Below the pieces are notes generated by a model. It was given only the letters and a program-made list of their open reading frames with translations, was not told the origin of the DNA and did not search any database. The position numbers and the translations under genes were made by a program. 64,000 bases of DNA, taken from positions 12,155-76,154 of the forward strand of contig DAOTUU010000052.1 of the NCBI GenBank assembly GCA_034436555.1. The letters are read 5' to 3'. Positions 34,057 to 43,246 of the stretch are shown piece after piece. This stretch comes from JAFMJV01 sp034436555. Its GTDB lineage: Bacteria; Chloroflexota; Limnocylindria; Limnocylindrales; CSP1-4. How positions within the stretch are numbered: position 1 is the first letter of the stretch; each line of letters begins with the position of its first letter.

Positions 34057-35127
34057 ATGACGGTGACCTCCCACGACCCAGCCGTGCGACGATCCGCCCG
34101 ACCCACCATCAGCGACGTGGCGGCCCGTGCCGCGGTGGACCGTGCCGTCGTGTCCAAGGTGCTCAGCGGCGATCCGGGTCTGCGTGTGCGCGAGGAGACC
34201 CGGGCGCGGGTGCGCCAGGCCGCCGCGGACCTGGGCTACCTGCCCAACTTTCACGCTCGAGGACTGGCCCGCTCCCGGGCGGGCGCCCTGGGCCTGCTGG
34301 TGCCCGACGGCAACCCCCTGTTCCACGAGGTCATGGCGGGCGCGGAGGAGGCGGCCACCCAGCGCGACCTGCTGCTGTCGACGGCGACCCACCAGGGCAG
34401 CCTGCCTGAGCGGTTCCTGCGGCTGCTGCGAGGCGGCATCGTGGATGCGCTGCTCGTGTCCGGCCTCCGTGCGGAGGTGGACGCGCAGGCGCTGTTCCGC
34501 GAGACGCGGGTGCCCGTGATCCTGGTGAACCGCCGGTCCCGCGGTTCGGAGCGCTGGGTGGTCCTGGACGACGAGCGCGCCGCGCGGATGGCGACCCAGC
34601 ATCTGCTGGCGCTGGGCCATCGCGAGGTCGCATTCGTCGGGGGGCCGCGCGGGGTGGACACCGCGGAGCGGCGGCTGGCCGGGTTCCGCGCGGCCATGGC
34701 GGACGCGGGGCGGGCCGTGCCGGATGGGCGCGTGATCCACGCGGCGTACCAGGCGGCGGCGGGCGAGGCGGCGGTGGGCCAGCTCCTGGCGGCCGCCGAC
34801 CACGGCGGATGGCCGACCGCCATCGTGACCGCGGACGCTCCGCTGGGACTGGGAGCGTGGCACGCGCTGGCGGCGCGGGGCATCGGGGTGCCTGGCGACA
34901 TCTCCCTCATCGCCATCCACCGGCTGCCGTTCGAGGAGTACCGCGTGCCCGCGCTGACGTGCATCGAGCTGCCGCTCCGGACGCTGGGTCGCCGCGCCGC
35001 CGAGCTGGTCCTGGACACGCCGCCGGATGCACCCATCCAGGAGCTGATCACGGAGGGCGTGGAGCTGTTCCTCGGAGACACGACGGCGCCCCCGCGCGAG
35101 GACGCCCTCCCGTCCCCGCGGCGCTGA
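34057..35127 (+). CDS. LacI-family transcriptional regulator
   Basis: A 356-aa repressor. The N-terminal HTH reads TISDVAARAAVDRAVVSKVLSG (about 17-38), followed by GYLPNFHARGLARSR, the hinge region. The periplasmic-binding-like effector domain follows (GALGLLVPDGNPLFHEV; GHREVAFVGGPRG; GDISLIAIHRL). It is divergent from the isomerase operon with four AACCGG-type operator sites between them, so it very likely controls that operon and itself in response to a sugar or pathway intermediate. Confidence 0.93.
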   Translation: MTVTSHDPAVRRSARPTISDVAARAAVDRAVVSKVLSGDPGLRVREETRARVRQAAADLGYLPNFHARGLARSRAGALGLLVPDGNPLFHEVMAGAEEAATQRDLLLSTATHQGSLPERFLRLLRGGIVDALLVSGLRAEVDAQALFRETRVPVILVNRRSRGSERWVVLDDERAARMATQHLLALGHREVAFVGGPRGVDTAERRLAGFRAAMADAGRAVPDGRVIHAAYQAAAGEAAVGQLLAAADHGGWPTAIVTADAPLGLGAWHALAARGIGVPGDISLIAIHRLPFEEYRVPALTCIELPLRTLGRRAAELVLDTPPDAPIQELITEGVELFLGDTTAPPREDALPSPRR

Positions 35128-35257
35128 CGCGGTGCTCGCGCCGCACGGGCCGGCGCCGGGCCGGGCCGGGGCCGCGCCCGCGACCCTCACGCCGCGCGAG
35201 CGGCCCCAGCGCGGCCCTGGCATCCCCCCGGTCGCGGGCCCCGACATCCCCCAGGCG

Positions 35258-35818
35258 TCAGCCCTCGTCGTCCTGCCCGTTCCCCCCGAGCGGCACCAGC
35301 AGGAACGCGATGACCAGCAGGAACGCCACGAGCGACAGAAACGGGATGGACACGAAGCCGAACTCCCGGAACCAGACCGCGGTGCAGGGCACGCCCACCT
35401 TGCAGGCGCCCGTGTCGATCTGGGGGAACCACTCCAGGACGTAGTGGTAGGCCGCGACGAGGGCGCCGATCGCCGCGACCGGCCCGGCGTACCAGCGCAC
35501 GGCCACGTCTCGCCGCCAGGTGGCCACGGCGAGGATCAGCACCAGCGGATACATCGCGATGCGCTGATACCAGCACAGCCGGCACGGCTCATAGCCCACC
35601 ACCTCGGAGAAGTAGAGGCTCCCGAACGTGGCCAGCAGCGCGACGCTGAACGCCGCGGCCAGCGCGTGCCGCCCGAACCGCAGCCGCATCCCCTGGAGGC
35701 TGTCGGCGACATCGTCCGACGCGCGCGCGGCCACGGCGATCGCCGTGAGCCAGATGAGGAACAGGACGCCCGCGAGGGCGCCGAGCGCGAGGATGGCCTG
35801 GACGAGCGTTGCGGACAT
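35258..35818 (-). CDS. Disulfide bond formation protein (DsbB/BdbC-like)
   Basis: A 186-aa membrane protein with five hydrophobic segments and two cysteine pairs: PCRLCWYQRIAMYP (C-x-x-C, about 78-81), the DsbB/BdbC hallmark, and CKVGVPC (about 138-144) in the second extracytoplasmic loop. It would re-oxidise a thiol oxidase using quinone. No DsbA-like partner is in the window. The start at 35818 gives MSATLVQAILALGALAG, entering helix 1. The neighbouring secreted protein (35944-37080) is rich in paired cysteines, a plausible client. Confidence 0.85.
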   Translation of the reverse strand: MSATLVQAILALGALAGVLFLIWLTAIAVAARASDDVADSLQGMRLRFGRHALAAAFSVALLATFGSLYFSEVVGYEPCRLCWYQRIAMYPLVLILAVATWRRDVAVRWYAGPVAAIGALVAAYHYVLEWFPQIDTGACKVGVPCTAVWFREFGFVSIPFLSLVAFLLVIAFLLVPLGGNGQDDEG

Positions 35819-35900
35819 GCGGTGGACCTCGCCGGCCGCGGGACCCGCGGCCGGCCTTCAGCGGCGACGGACGCATTCTCACCCAGCCGCCCGTCTGCCG

Positions 35901-35906
35901 TATCCT
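35901..35906 (+). promoter_or_regulatory. Possible -10 box (TATCCT) of the secreted beta-repeat gene
   Basis: TATCCT lies 38 nt before the GTG start, ahead of a GGAGG site. No strong -35 is visible. Confidence 0.35.
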
Positions 35907-35943
35907 GCGACGGTCGACGCCCCTTCGACTGGAGGAACCGTCT

Positions 35944-37080
35944 GTGCGCCCCGCGCTCCACCCCTCACGCCTCGCGCTCCACCCCTCACGTCCAGCGCTC
36001 GCGATCCTGTTGGCATGCCTCGCCCTCGCCGTGGCTGGCGCCGCGCCCGCGGCGGCCCGTCCGCCGGCGCCTCGTGTCGTCGCGGGTCCCGCCGGATCGA
36101 GCAGCACCGCCGGCTGGGTGGCGGTGCGCGCGCCCGGCCTCGCCAGCTACACACCCGCGCCCATCGACCAGTGGCTCATCGGCACCGGGAGCGTCACCGT
36201 CCAGCGGACGGGCCCCGGGCGTCACACCGTGCGCTTCTCCGAGGTCGGGTTCCCAGGGGGCATCGTCCACGTCGCGCCGCTGGGGAGCCAGCAGCGGTAC
36301 TGCTCCGTCGTGCGATGGATCAAGAACGGCATCGACCTCGATGTCGACGTGCGCTGCTTCACGCCGGCGGGCGTCTCCACGGACACCCGGTTCATGGTGT
36401 CCTGGTTCTGGGCGGATGGGCTGACGGTGGGCACCATCGGCACCCTGTGGGCCGACCAGCCCAGGACTGCCGCCTACGCCCCGAACCACGCCTACTCCTT
36501 CAACTCCGGGGGCGGCGCCAACAGCGTCGAGCGCCTCGCCAAGGGCGACTATCGGGTGACGTTCGGGGCCATCGACGCCCCGGACGGCATGGCCGTGGTG
36601 AGCGCCTACGGATCGGGCGACCGCGCGTGCCAGGTGCGTGGCTGGGCGGCCCACGCCACGGGCGAGCGCGTCCGGGTGCGCTGTCGGACGCCCGGCGGCG
36701 CCCCCGCGGACAGCCGGTTCTCGCTCACCTGGGTGACCGGCGACGTGATGGATCATCTCTCGAGCGGCGCGTACCTCCGGGCATCGGGCCGCGTGGCGGA
36801 CCAGCGGGTGGATGGGGCCGCCTCCACGTTCCAGCACCCCACCGGCGAGATCCACGTCCTCCGTCGGGCCACCGGTCGCTACCGCGTGACGCTGACCGTG
36901 ATGCCCCTGGGAGGCGTGGCGTTCGTGAGCGGACTGGGCAGCCGGGCCCTCCGCTGCCGCGTGACCGGCATCCGGACCGGCGGCACGCTCGCCAGCGTGT
37001 CCGTCGCCTGCCGGAACGCCGCCGGCGCCTACGCCGACGGGCCGTTCGGACTCTCTTTCCTGAGCCAGCCGCTGGTGTGA
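35944..37080 (+). CDS. Secreted protein of repeated cysteine-bearing beta modules
   Basis: A 378-aa protein. The GTG start follows GGAGG by 8 nt and gives a signal peptide (about 1-38, with a small LHPSRLALHPSRPAL repeat before the hydrophobic core). The mature part is about three repeats of 85-95 residues with the pattern G-x-Y-x-V-x-F, G-G/A-x-V-x-V-x-A-x-G, C-x-V-x-x-W, then V-R-C-x-x-x-x-G-x-x-x-D-x-R-F. Each repeat has two cysteines likely to pair. I know similar repeats only from uncharacterised secreted proteins. It may be a surface or binding protein; the DsbB-like gene next door could support its disulfides. Confidence 0.75.
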   Translation: MRPALHPSRLALHPSRPALAILLACLALAVAGAAPAAARPPAPRVVAGPAGSSSTAGWVAVRAPGLASYTPAPIDQWLIGTGSVTVQRTGPGRHTVRFSEVGFPGGIVHVAPLGSQQRYCSVVRWIKNGIDLDVDVRCFTPAGVSTDTRFMVSWFWADGLTVGTIGTLWADQPRTAAYAPNHAYSFNSGGGANSVERLAKGDYRVTFGAIDAPDGMAVVSAYGSGDRACQVRGWAAHATGERVRVRCRTPGGAPADSRFSLTWVTGDVMDHLSSGAYLRASGRVADQRVDGAASTFQHPTGEIHVLRRATGRYRVTLTVMPLGGVAFVSGLGSRALRCRVTGIRTGGTLASVSVACRNAAGAYADGPFGLSFLSQPLV

Positions 37081-37090
37081 TCCGCGCCGG

Positions 37091-37936
37091 TCACTTCACG
37101 GATCCCGCGGTGATGCCGTCCACGATGTGGCGGTTGAACACCACGTAGATCACGATCATCGGGATGGTCACGATCGAGAGCGCCGCGAACAGCAGCTGAT
37201 AGTCGGTCTGGTAGCGCGAGCTGAAGGCCAGCAGGCCGGTCGGGATCGTCTTGAGCTCGTCGTCCTGGATGTACAGCAGCGCGAGCAGGAACTCGTTCCA
37301 GGCGGCGAGGGCGGAGAAGATGGCGACCGTCGCGAGACCCGGCCGCAGCAGCGGTGCCGCCACCGAGCGGAAGATGCGGATGTCGCCCGCGCCGTCGATC
37401 CGGGCCGCCTCGAACAGCTCCTCCGGCAGGCCGTCGAGGTACACCTTGAGCAGGTACACCGCGAGCGGCAGGCCCATCGCGGTGTACGGGATGATGAGCG
37501 CCCAGCGGGTGTCTGTGATGGCGAGCTGCGTGAACATCGTGGACTGGGCGATGAAGTAGGACTGGAGCGGCAGCAGCAGGCCCAGCGCGAACAGGCCCAT
37601 GGCCAGCCCGCGGCCACGGAACCGATAGCGGCTGAAGGCATACGCCGCAGCCGCGCCGATGACCAGGATGGCCGTCACCGACACACCGGTCACGATCGCC
37701 GAGTTGACCGCGTACTGGCCCAGGTGGCCCACCTCCCAGGCCTCCGCCCAGACCGACAGGTCGATGGCGTCCGGCAGTGCGAACGGTGAGCGGAAGATCG
37801 CCCGGTCCGACTTGAAGCTGGACAGGACCATCCAGATCATCGGGAAGAAGAACACGACCGCGAGCAGGGCCATCGCCCCGGTCACGAGCCAGCGCGACAC
37901 CCGTCCGCCGTTCGCCACTCCCGACGACGCGGCCAT
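37091..37936 (-). CDS. Carbohydrate ABC transporter permease (MalG/CUT1 type)
   Basis: A 281-aa inner-membrane subunit with six predicted helices. Family features are the N-terminal WMVLSSFKSDRAIF and the EAA loop EELFEAARIDGAGDIRIFRSVAAPLLRPGL that contacts the ATPase, followed by AAWNEFLLAL. The ATG overlaps the stop of the MalF-like gene (ATGA). It is the last gene of the amino-sugar operon. No ATP-binding subunit is encoded in this operon. Confidence 0.93.
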   Translation of the reverse strand: MAASSGVANGGRVSRWLVTGAMALLAVVFFFPMIWMVLSSFKSDRAIFRSPFALPDAIDLSVWAEAWEVGHLGQYAVNSAIVTGVSVTAILVIGAAAAYAFSRYRFRGRGLAMGLFALGLLLPLQSYFIAQSTMFTQLAITDTRWALIIPYTAMGLPLAVYLLKVYLDGLPEELFEAARIDGAGDIRIFRSVAAPLLRPGLATVAIFSALAAWNEFLLALLYIQDDELKTIPTGLLAFSSRYQTDYQLLFAALSIVTIPMIVIYVVFNRHIVDGITAGSVK

Positions 37937-38844
37937 CACCCGCCCCCGTCGGCGACCGTCGCCCGTCCGCCCGCGCCGCGCCGCCCGCTCCGGTTCGTCA
38001 CCTGGACGTAGACCAGGCCCACGCCCACCACGATCGCGGTCAGGATCACCGCCATGGCCGAGCCGTAGCCCACCTCCGCGTTGCGGAAGACCGTCTTGAC
38101 GAGCAGCGTCGTGGGGATCTCCGTGGACCCGTACGGACCGCCGTTGGTGAGCACGAAGAACAGGTCGAAGCCCTGGAACCCGCCGGTCACGCACAGCAGC
38201 ACCGCCACGGCCGTGACGCCCCGGATCATGGGCACCTTGACGCGCCGGAACAGGGCCCACTCCCCGGCGCCGTCCAGGCGGGCCGCCTCGGTCACCTCCG
38301 AGGGCACCTGCCGGAACGCGGCATAGAAGATCATCATGTAGAACCCGGCGTACACCCAGCCGGACACCACGCTGATGGCGAACAGCGCCACGGACGGGTC
38401 GCCCAGCCAGATCCGCTGGAGCGAACCCAGGCCCAGCGCGTCGAGCGCCCCGTTCAGCAGCCCGAAGTCGGGGTTGTAGATGAACGACCAGAGCACCGCC
38501 ACCACGACCATCGGCAGCATCACCGGCGCGAACACCGCGACCCGGAACCACAGGCCGCCCCGGCGCATGGACACGAGGCCCGCAAGGCCGAGGCCCACGA
38601 GGACCTCCAGCACCAGCGTGGCAGCGATGTAGCTGAGCACGTGCACGAACGACCCGAGGAAGGCGGGGTCCACGAGCGCGCGCGCGTAGTTGTCCAGGCC
38701 CACCCAGGTCATGGGCCCGAAGCCGCTCCACTCGGTGAAGCTGTAGCCGATGGTGAAGACCATCGGCAGCAGCACCGCCGCCCCGAACACGAGCAGGCCC
38801 GGCAGCAGGAACAGCCAGGGCGTCAGCGTGCGATTGGGCTTCAA
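37936..38844 (-). CDS. Carbohydrate ABC transporter permease (MalF/CUT1 type)
   Basis: A 302-aa subunit with six helices. It begins MKPNRTLTPWLFLLPGLLVFG, and the EAA loop reads PSEVTEAARLDGAGEWALFRRVKVPMIRG. TNGGPYGSTEIPTTLL is typical of CUT1 permeases. It follows the binding-protein gene after 84 bp and overlaps the MalG-like gene by 3 bp (shared ATGA). Confidence 0.93.
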   Translation of the reverse strand: MKPNRTLTPWLFLLPGLLVFGAAVLLPMVFTIGYSFTEWSGFGPMTWVGLDNYARALVDPAFLGSFVHVLSYIAATLVLEVLVGLGLAGLVSMRRGGLWFRVAVFAPVMLPMVVVAVLWSFIYNPDFGLLNGALDALGLGSLQRIWLGDPSVALFAISVVSGWVYAGFYMMIFYAAFRQVPSEVTEAARLDGAGEWALFRRVKVPMIRGVTAVAVLLCVTGGFQGFDLFFVLTNGGPYGSTEIPTTLLVKTVFRNAEVGYGSAMAVILTAIVVGVGLVYVQVTNRSGRRGAGGRATVADGGG

Positions 38845-38928
38845 GGGTCGGCCAGGGTGAGGCAGCGGGCCGGGGGAGCGGCTCCCGACCGGACGTGCGG
38901 CCCGGCCGGGAGCGACCTCACGCCCGGA

Positions 38929-40200
38929 TCAGCGGCCCAGTGCCGCGTCGAGCGCGGCGAGCGCGTCCGCGGGGGACTGCTGGCCGCCCAGCACGTTGGC
39001 CTCCGCCTGGTACAGCGCGTTGGCCATCTTCAGGTCGTAGCCGGTGTCGGGCGGCAGGACCGTGGCGGGCGCGCCCGCCAGGAGCTCCTGGAGCCGTGCC
39101 GAGCGGGAGTCCACCTCGCCCACGGTCGTGCCGGGGGCCAGCGGTTGGATCTCCGCGTCGGCGACGAAGCGATCCACGTTCTCGGGCGCGTTGAGCAGCG
39201 CCAGGAACTCCACCGCGAGCGGGATGTTCGGGCTCTGCGCGTTGACCATGTAGCCGGTCTCCACGCCGATGACGGAGCCCTGGTCTCCCACGGCACCCTC
39301 CGGCATGGCGGGCAGGTTCACGAAGTCGAAGTCCAGCTCCGGCGCCTCATCCACCGCCCAGGACACGAGCCAGGAACCGATGGGATGCATCGCCGCCTTG
39401 CCCTGGAAGAACAGCTGCGCACCGGCGTTGTCGTCGATGGCGTTCGCCGAATCGTTCACGCACCGATGGTCGACGAGCTGCTGGATGTAGCCGAACGCGG
39501 TCTCCCACTCCGGGGTCGCGAAGGGCCCGCCGTTGGAGAGCGTCTCGTCGTAGACGGCCTCGCCCACGACCCGGGACGCCAGGTGGGACAGCCAGTTGCC
39601 CGCCGCCCACAGGTCCTTGTTGCCGGTGGTGATGGGGATGATCCCCGCGGCCGCGAGCGTGTCACACGCGGCGAGCAGCTCCTCGAACGTGGCGGGCGGC
39701 TCCACGCCGTGCTCCGCGAGCAGGGGCACGTTGTACCAGAGCACGTTCGTGACGTCCGCCGTGTGCGGCACCAGCACGACCTTGTCGTCGATGGACGCGG
39801 CCCCCAGCAGGCTCGGATCGAACAGCCCCGCGAGCGGACCGCTGGTGACCGCCTCGGTCAGGTCCGCCGCGTATCCGTCGGCGGCGCGCTGCGCCATCCG
39901 GGACCCGGTCCACTCGAAGTAGATGTCGGGCGCGTTGCGACCCGCCAGGAGCTGCGGCAGCCCGATCGTCTGGTACAGGTCGTCGTCCATGTAGTTCATC
40001 TCGACGTCCACGCCCGGATGGGACGCCTCGAACTGGGCCGCCACGTCGTCCCAGACGCGGATGCCCGCCTCCCCGGGGGAGCCCATCGCGATGCGCAGCG
40101 TGGTGTCCTGCGCCAGGGCGCCGCTCGCGCTGCCGGCCACGGCGATCATGGCGCTCGCCACGATCGCGGTCGCCGCGGACCGGGGTCGGGATCTTGTCAT
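38929..40200 (-). CDS. Carbohydrate ABC transporter substrate-binding protein (SBP_bac_1)
   Basis: A 423-aa secreted sugar receptor: signal peptide 1-30 (ATAIVASAMIAVAGSASGALAQ), then the two-lobed fold with VAAQFEASHPGVDVEMNY, QLLAGRNAPDIYFEW and LFFQGKAAMHPIGSWLVSW, all typical of extracellular solute-binding family 1. No lipobox was noticed. The ATG overlaps the GH84 stop (ATGA). Context with GH84, a GlcNAc-kinase-like protein and a GntR regulator suggests a GlcNAc-containing ligand. Confidence 0.92.
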   Translation of the reverse strand: MTRSRPRSAATAIVASAMIAVAGSASGALAQDTTLRIAMGSPGEAGIRVWDDVAAQFEASHPGVDVEMNYMDDDLYQTIGLPQLLAGRNAPDIYFEWTGSRMAQRAADGYAADLTEAVTSGPLAGLFDPSLLGAASIDDKVVLVPHTADVTNVLWYNVPLLAEHGVEPPATFEELLAACDTLAAAGIIPITTGNKDLWAAGNWLSHLASRVVGEAVYDETLSNGGPFATPEWETAFGYIQQLVDHRCVNDSANAIDDNAGAQLFFQGKAAMHPIGSWLVSWAVDEAPELDFDFVNLPAMPEGAVGDQGSVIGVETGYMVNAQSPNIPLAVEFLALLNAPENVDRFVADAEIQPLAPGTTVGEVDSRSARLQELLAGAPATVLPPDTGYDLKMANALYQAEANVLGGQQSPADALAALDAALGR

Positions 40201-41555
40201 CGGGTCGCTCCTTCCAGTTCCGGGACCTCGCCCGGCCGGAACAGCGTCCCGGTCAGGTCGGACAAGGCCATCTCCAACGCCTCGCCGAACACGCGCACGC
40301 GCGCCCGGCGCAGCCTCACCAGGAACGGGCGCAGCTGCGCCGTCCCGTCGGTCTCCAGGCGACCGTCGCGGATCAGGTCCGCGAGCCGTGCGATCGCCTG
40401 GGCTCCCAGCTCGAACGCCGCGAGCCAGGGCCGGCACTCCTCGATGAGCGCCGGGTTCGCCACCGGGCCGCGCAGCAGGTGGTCCGCGGCGTCCAGCAGC
40501 CGGCGTGCGAGCACCGCCAGGTCCGCGGCGGCACCCGCCGCATCCCCCCGATCCAGGGCGAACCCCGCCCGCTGGAGCGTGCCGTTGACGAGCGGCGCAT
40601 CGTCGGTGGCCAGACACGAGGAGCGCACGTTGTCCGCGAACAGCGCGAACGCCGCCGCGTCTGCCTCCCCGGCCACATCCCGGATGGCGCGCGCCCAGCT
40701 CGCCTCCGGGTCGTAGCCTGCGGGATCGCGCAGGTAGTCCGCGATCGTGGCGAACGGGATGAGCGACGCCTGGAACAGCTCCATGCCGTTCGCGACGATG
40801 CCGGTGGCGCTGCGCCACAGCTCCGGGTCACGGCCGCGGTATGGCCCGATGTGCAGTTCGTAGCCCATCGCCACGTCGTTGACCGGGTAGTTGTCCCAGT
40901 ACGTGGGCGGGCGGTCCGCGGTGCGCGTGAACACGGAGGCGTCGGCCAGGTCCAGCACGTGCGAGCAGATCTCGCGACCCGTCCAGAAGAGGTCGATGCG
41001 CCGGTCGATGGCGCGGCCGAGGGCCGTCAGGTACGGCTCGGTGCCCCGCCCCCAGTACGTGGTGGGACAGACGATGAGCCCGACCTCTCGCGGGAGACCG
41101 GCGAAGGCATCCTCGACCAGCGCGATGTGGGCGTCGACGAGGCCGGCGAAGGCGGCGCGATCCTCCGCGTGCTGGAGCGCCGCGGGGATGTCATCCAGGA
41201 GCAGCCCGATGCGACCCGCGCCGAGCGCGATGACCGAGGCGATCTTGGCCCGCAGGGCCGCCCTGTCATCAGCCGAGGAGTAGCGGATGGACAGGCCCGG
41301 CGAGATGCACCACGCGAACGTCATGCCTCGGGCGCGGCAGCGCTTCGCGAGCTCGGAGATGCGGGCGAGGGCGGTGCCGTCGTACGCCTCCCGCCAGCGC
41401 GACCGCAGGAGCGGGTCGTCCTTCGGCCCGTACATGAACGTGTTCATGCCCCGGTCCGCCAGGAAGTCCACCAGCACCAGGCGCTGCTCGTGGCTCCAGG
41501 GCCGGCCGTAATACCCCTCGATGACGCCCCGGATGGCGAACGGCGGGGTGGTCAT
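40197..41555 (-). CDS. GH84-type beta-N-acetylglucosaminidase (O-GlcNAcase/hyaluronidase-like), no signal peptide
   Basis: A 452-aa protein. The catalytic domain begins with IRGVIEGYYGRPWSHEQR (about 8-25), the GH84 opening motif, then MNTFMYGPKDDPLLRSRWR. The Asp pair LLLDDIP (about 122-125) is where GH84 has its substrate-assisted catalytic Asp-Asp. PTYWDNYPVNDVAMGYELHIGPYRGR follows. A helical C-terminal region (about 290-450) matches the helical domain of bacterial GH84 enzymes. There is no secretion signal, so it should act in the cytoplasm on imported material. It overlaps both neighbours by 4 bp. Confidence 0.9.
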   Translation of the reverse strand: MTTPPFAIRGVIEGYYGRPWSHEQRLVLVDFLADRGMNTFMYGPKDDPLLRSRWREAYDGTALARISELAKRCRARGMTFAWCISPGLSIRYSSADDRAALRAKIASVIALGAGRIGLLLDDIPAALQHAEDRAAFAGLVDAHIALVEDAFAGLPREVGLIVCPTTYWGRGTEPYLTALGRAIDRRIDLFWTGREICSHVLDLADASVFTRTADRPPTYWDNYPVNDVAMGYELHIGPYRGRDPELWRSATGIVANGMELFQASLIPFATIADYLRDPAGYDPEASWARAIRDVAGEADAAAFALFADNVRSSCLATDDAPLVNGTLQRAGFALDRGDAAGAAADLAVLARRLLDAADHLLRGPVANPALIEECRPWLAAFELGAQAIARLADLIRDGRLETDGTAQLRPFLVRLRRARVRVFGEALEMALSDLTGTLFRPGEVPELEGATR

Positions 41556-42295
41556 CTCGCCGCGGCCTCCGCCCGCTCGTTCGCCGCGTCGCCCGCTGCG
41601 AGATTGCTGCTCAGGTACACCTGTGGGGTCACGCCCCGGGCGATGAGCTGCTCCACCGCCTCCGCCACGAGGGCGTTCACGATCGCGGCGCCGGCCACCG
41701 TGGACGTGGGTCCCACGCGTCCCGGCAGGCCCTCGATGTCCACCGCCGCGTCCCCCGGCACGCCGCCGTTGTCGATGACCACGTCCACCAGGTCGTGGAG
41801 CCGCGGACCGCCGGGGTCGCGTCCCGCGGCGCTGCGGGCGTGGCGCAGGCTCGTGATGCCGATGGTCCGGACGCCGCGCTCGCGGGCCAGGCGCGCGAAC
41901 TCCGTGATGGTCGCGTTGCCGCCCGAGTTCGACGCGATGATGAGCGCGTCCCCGGCCGCGACCGGGTGCTCGTCGAGGACGGCCGCGGCCACGCCCGACA
42001 GCCGCTCCAGGGCGGTCGCGAGCCGCGCGCCGTCGTGGAGGGTCACGCCGTCGAACAGGATCGGCCGGGCGCGCACGAGGCCGCCGGCGCGGTGGAACAG
42101 CTCCTCCGCGAGCATGTGGGAGTGGCCCGTCCCGAACGCCCACAGCCCGTGGCCCTCGGCGAGCGCGTCCGCGATGAGCGCTGCGCCTGCCGCGATCGAC
42201 GGCCAGCCCTCGTCCAGCAGCCGCTCCACCGCGGCCTGCGCCTCCGCCAGGTACCGCTGGCCCGCCGTCCGGTCGCCCGCGCCCATCCCGCTCAC
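41552..42295 (-). CDS. SIS-domain sugar isomerase-like protein (UPF0309 type)
   Basis: A 247-aa protein. The GTG start at 42295 overlaps the upstream stop (GTGA) and follows GGAGG. A helical N-terminal part is followed by a SIS domain: LWAFGTGHSHMLAEELFHRAGG (about 50-70), DALIIASNSGGNATITEFARLARERGVRTIGITSL (about 122-155). It most resembles UPF0309/phosphosugar isomerase-like proteins. In this operon it may act on GlcNAc-6-phosphate or a MurNAc-type phosphosugar produced by the kinase. Exact reaction unknown. Confidence 0.85.
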   Translation of the reverse strand: MSGMGAGDRTAGQRYLAEAQAAVERLLDEGWPSIAAGAALIADALAEGHGLWAFGTGHSHMLAEELFHRAGGLVRARPILFDGVTLHDGARLATALERLSGVAAAVLDEHPVAAGDALIIASNSGGNATITEFARLARERGVRTIGITSLRHARSAAGRDPGGPRLHDLVDVVIDNGGVPGDAAVDIEGLPGRVGPTSTVAGAAIVNALVAEAVEQLIARGVTPQVYLSSNLAAGDAANERAEAAAR

Positions 42296-43239
42296 CCGTC
42301 CCTCCTCCACGTGGTCACGAACGGCGCGTACCGTCCGGGGTCCGGCGCCGCCCCCAGGGCCAGCGCCCCGTGCAGGGGCGTGCCATCCGCGTCCCTCGTC
42401 GTGACACCCGGCAGGGTCGTGGCGACCGCCCGATCCAGGCGCCGGCGCAGCAGCGAGGCCTCGCCGAGCAGTCTTCCGCCCACTGCCACCGGGACCGGCG
42501 CGCCGTCCGCACCCTGTCCGGCGACCGCCGCGCCCGCCCCGATGAGCTCGGTCAGCTCCTGGACGGCCGCCGCGACGACCCGGTCTGCGACCTCGTCGCC
42601 CGCGGCCGCGGCCGCCAGCACGTCCGGCGCGGCCTGGGCGATCGCGTTCACCGGGCGCGGCAGCGCGTGGATGCGCGCGGACAGGTCGTCCGGGCCATCG
42701 AAGCGCTCGGAGATGGGCGCCGTGAGCGCGGTGCCGGGACCGCGTCCGTCGGCGGCCCGCAGCACGGCGCGGATGCCCTCCCGCCCGATCCAGTACCCGC
42801 CGCCCTCATCGCCCAGCAGGAACCCGTGTCCGCCCAGGATGCGGGCCGGGACCGCCGGGTCGGCCGGCATGGCCAGGCAGGCCACGCCGGTCCCCGCGAT
42901 GACGCTCACGCCCCACCCCATGGACAGCGCGCCGGCGTGGGTCGTGACCGCGTCGTCGCACAGCCACACCTCGTCGGCACGCACGGCGTCCCCGACCGCC
43001 CTGGTCAGTCGTGCCTGGTCCGCGGGCGCCGCGGGTGCCGTGGTCAGGCCCAGCACGACCCGCTCCGTGTCCGGCGACCCGAGGGTGCGCCAGCCTCGGA
43101 TGACCGCGTCGATCACGGCGCCCACCACGTCGCCCTCCTGGCGGCTGACACCGTCGACCTGGGCCGGCACGCCAGCCAGGCTGTGTGCGATCCGGATGGC
43201 CGACTGGCCGCCGTCCACCGCGAGCACGCGACCCTCCAT
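42292..43239 (-). CDS. N-acetylglucosamine kinase-like protein (BadF/BadG ATPase family)
   Basis: A 315-aa ASKHA-fold kinase. The phosphate motif LAVDGGQSAIRIAH (about 6-18), the second motif VSVIAGTGVACLAM (about 112), and GGHGFLLGDEGGGYWIGREGIRAVL (about 137-160) match GlcNAc kinases of the BadF/BadG/BcrA/BcrD family. It should phosphorylate free GlcNAc released by the GH84 enzyme. It lies 7 bp downstream of the GntR gene. Confidence 0.9.
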   Translation of the reverse strand: MEGRVLAVDGGQSAIRIAHSLAGVPAQVDGVSRQEGDVVGAVIDAVIRGWRTLGSPDTERVVLGLTTAPAAPADQARLTRAVGDAVRADEVWLCDDAVTTHAGALSMGWGVSVIAGTGVACLAMPADPAVPARILGGHGFLLGDEGGGYWIGREGIRAVLRAADGRGPGTALTAPISERFDGPDDLSARIHALPRPVNAIAQAAPDVLAAAAAGDEVADRVVAAAVQELTELIGAGAAVAGQGADGAPVPVAVGGRLLGEASLLRRRLDRAVATTLPGVTTRDADGTPLHGALALGAAPDPGRYAPFVTTWRRDG

Positions 43240-43246
43240 CTGCGGC

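Noticed and set aside
32908..35247. Long minus-strand extension of the isomerase gene across the LacI gene
   Set aside because: The part upstream of 33762 is antisense to a clear LacI regulator and crosses the promoter/operator region; a good ribosome site supports 33762.
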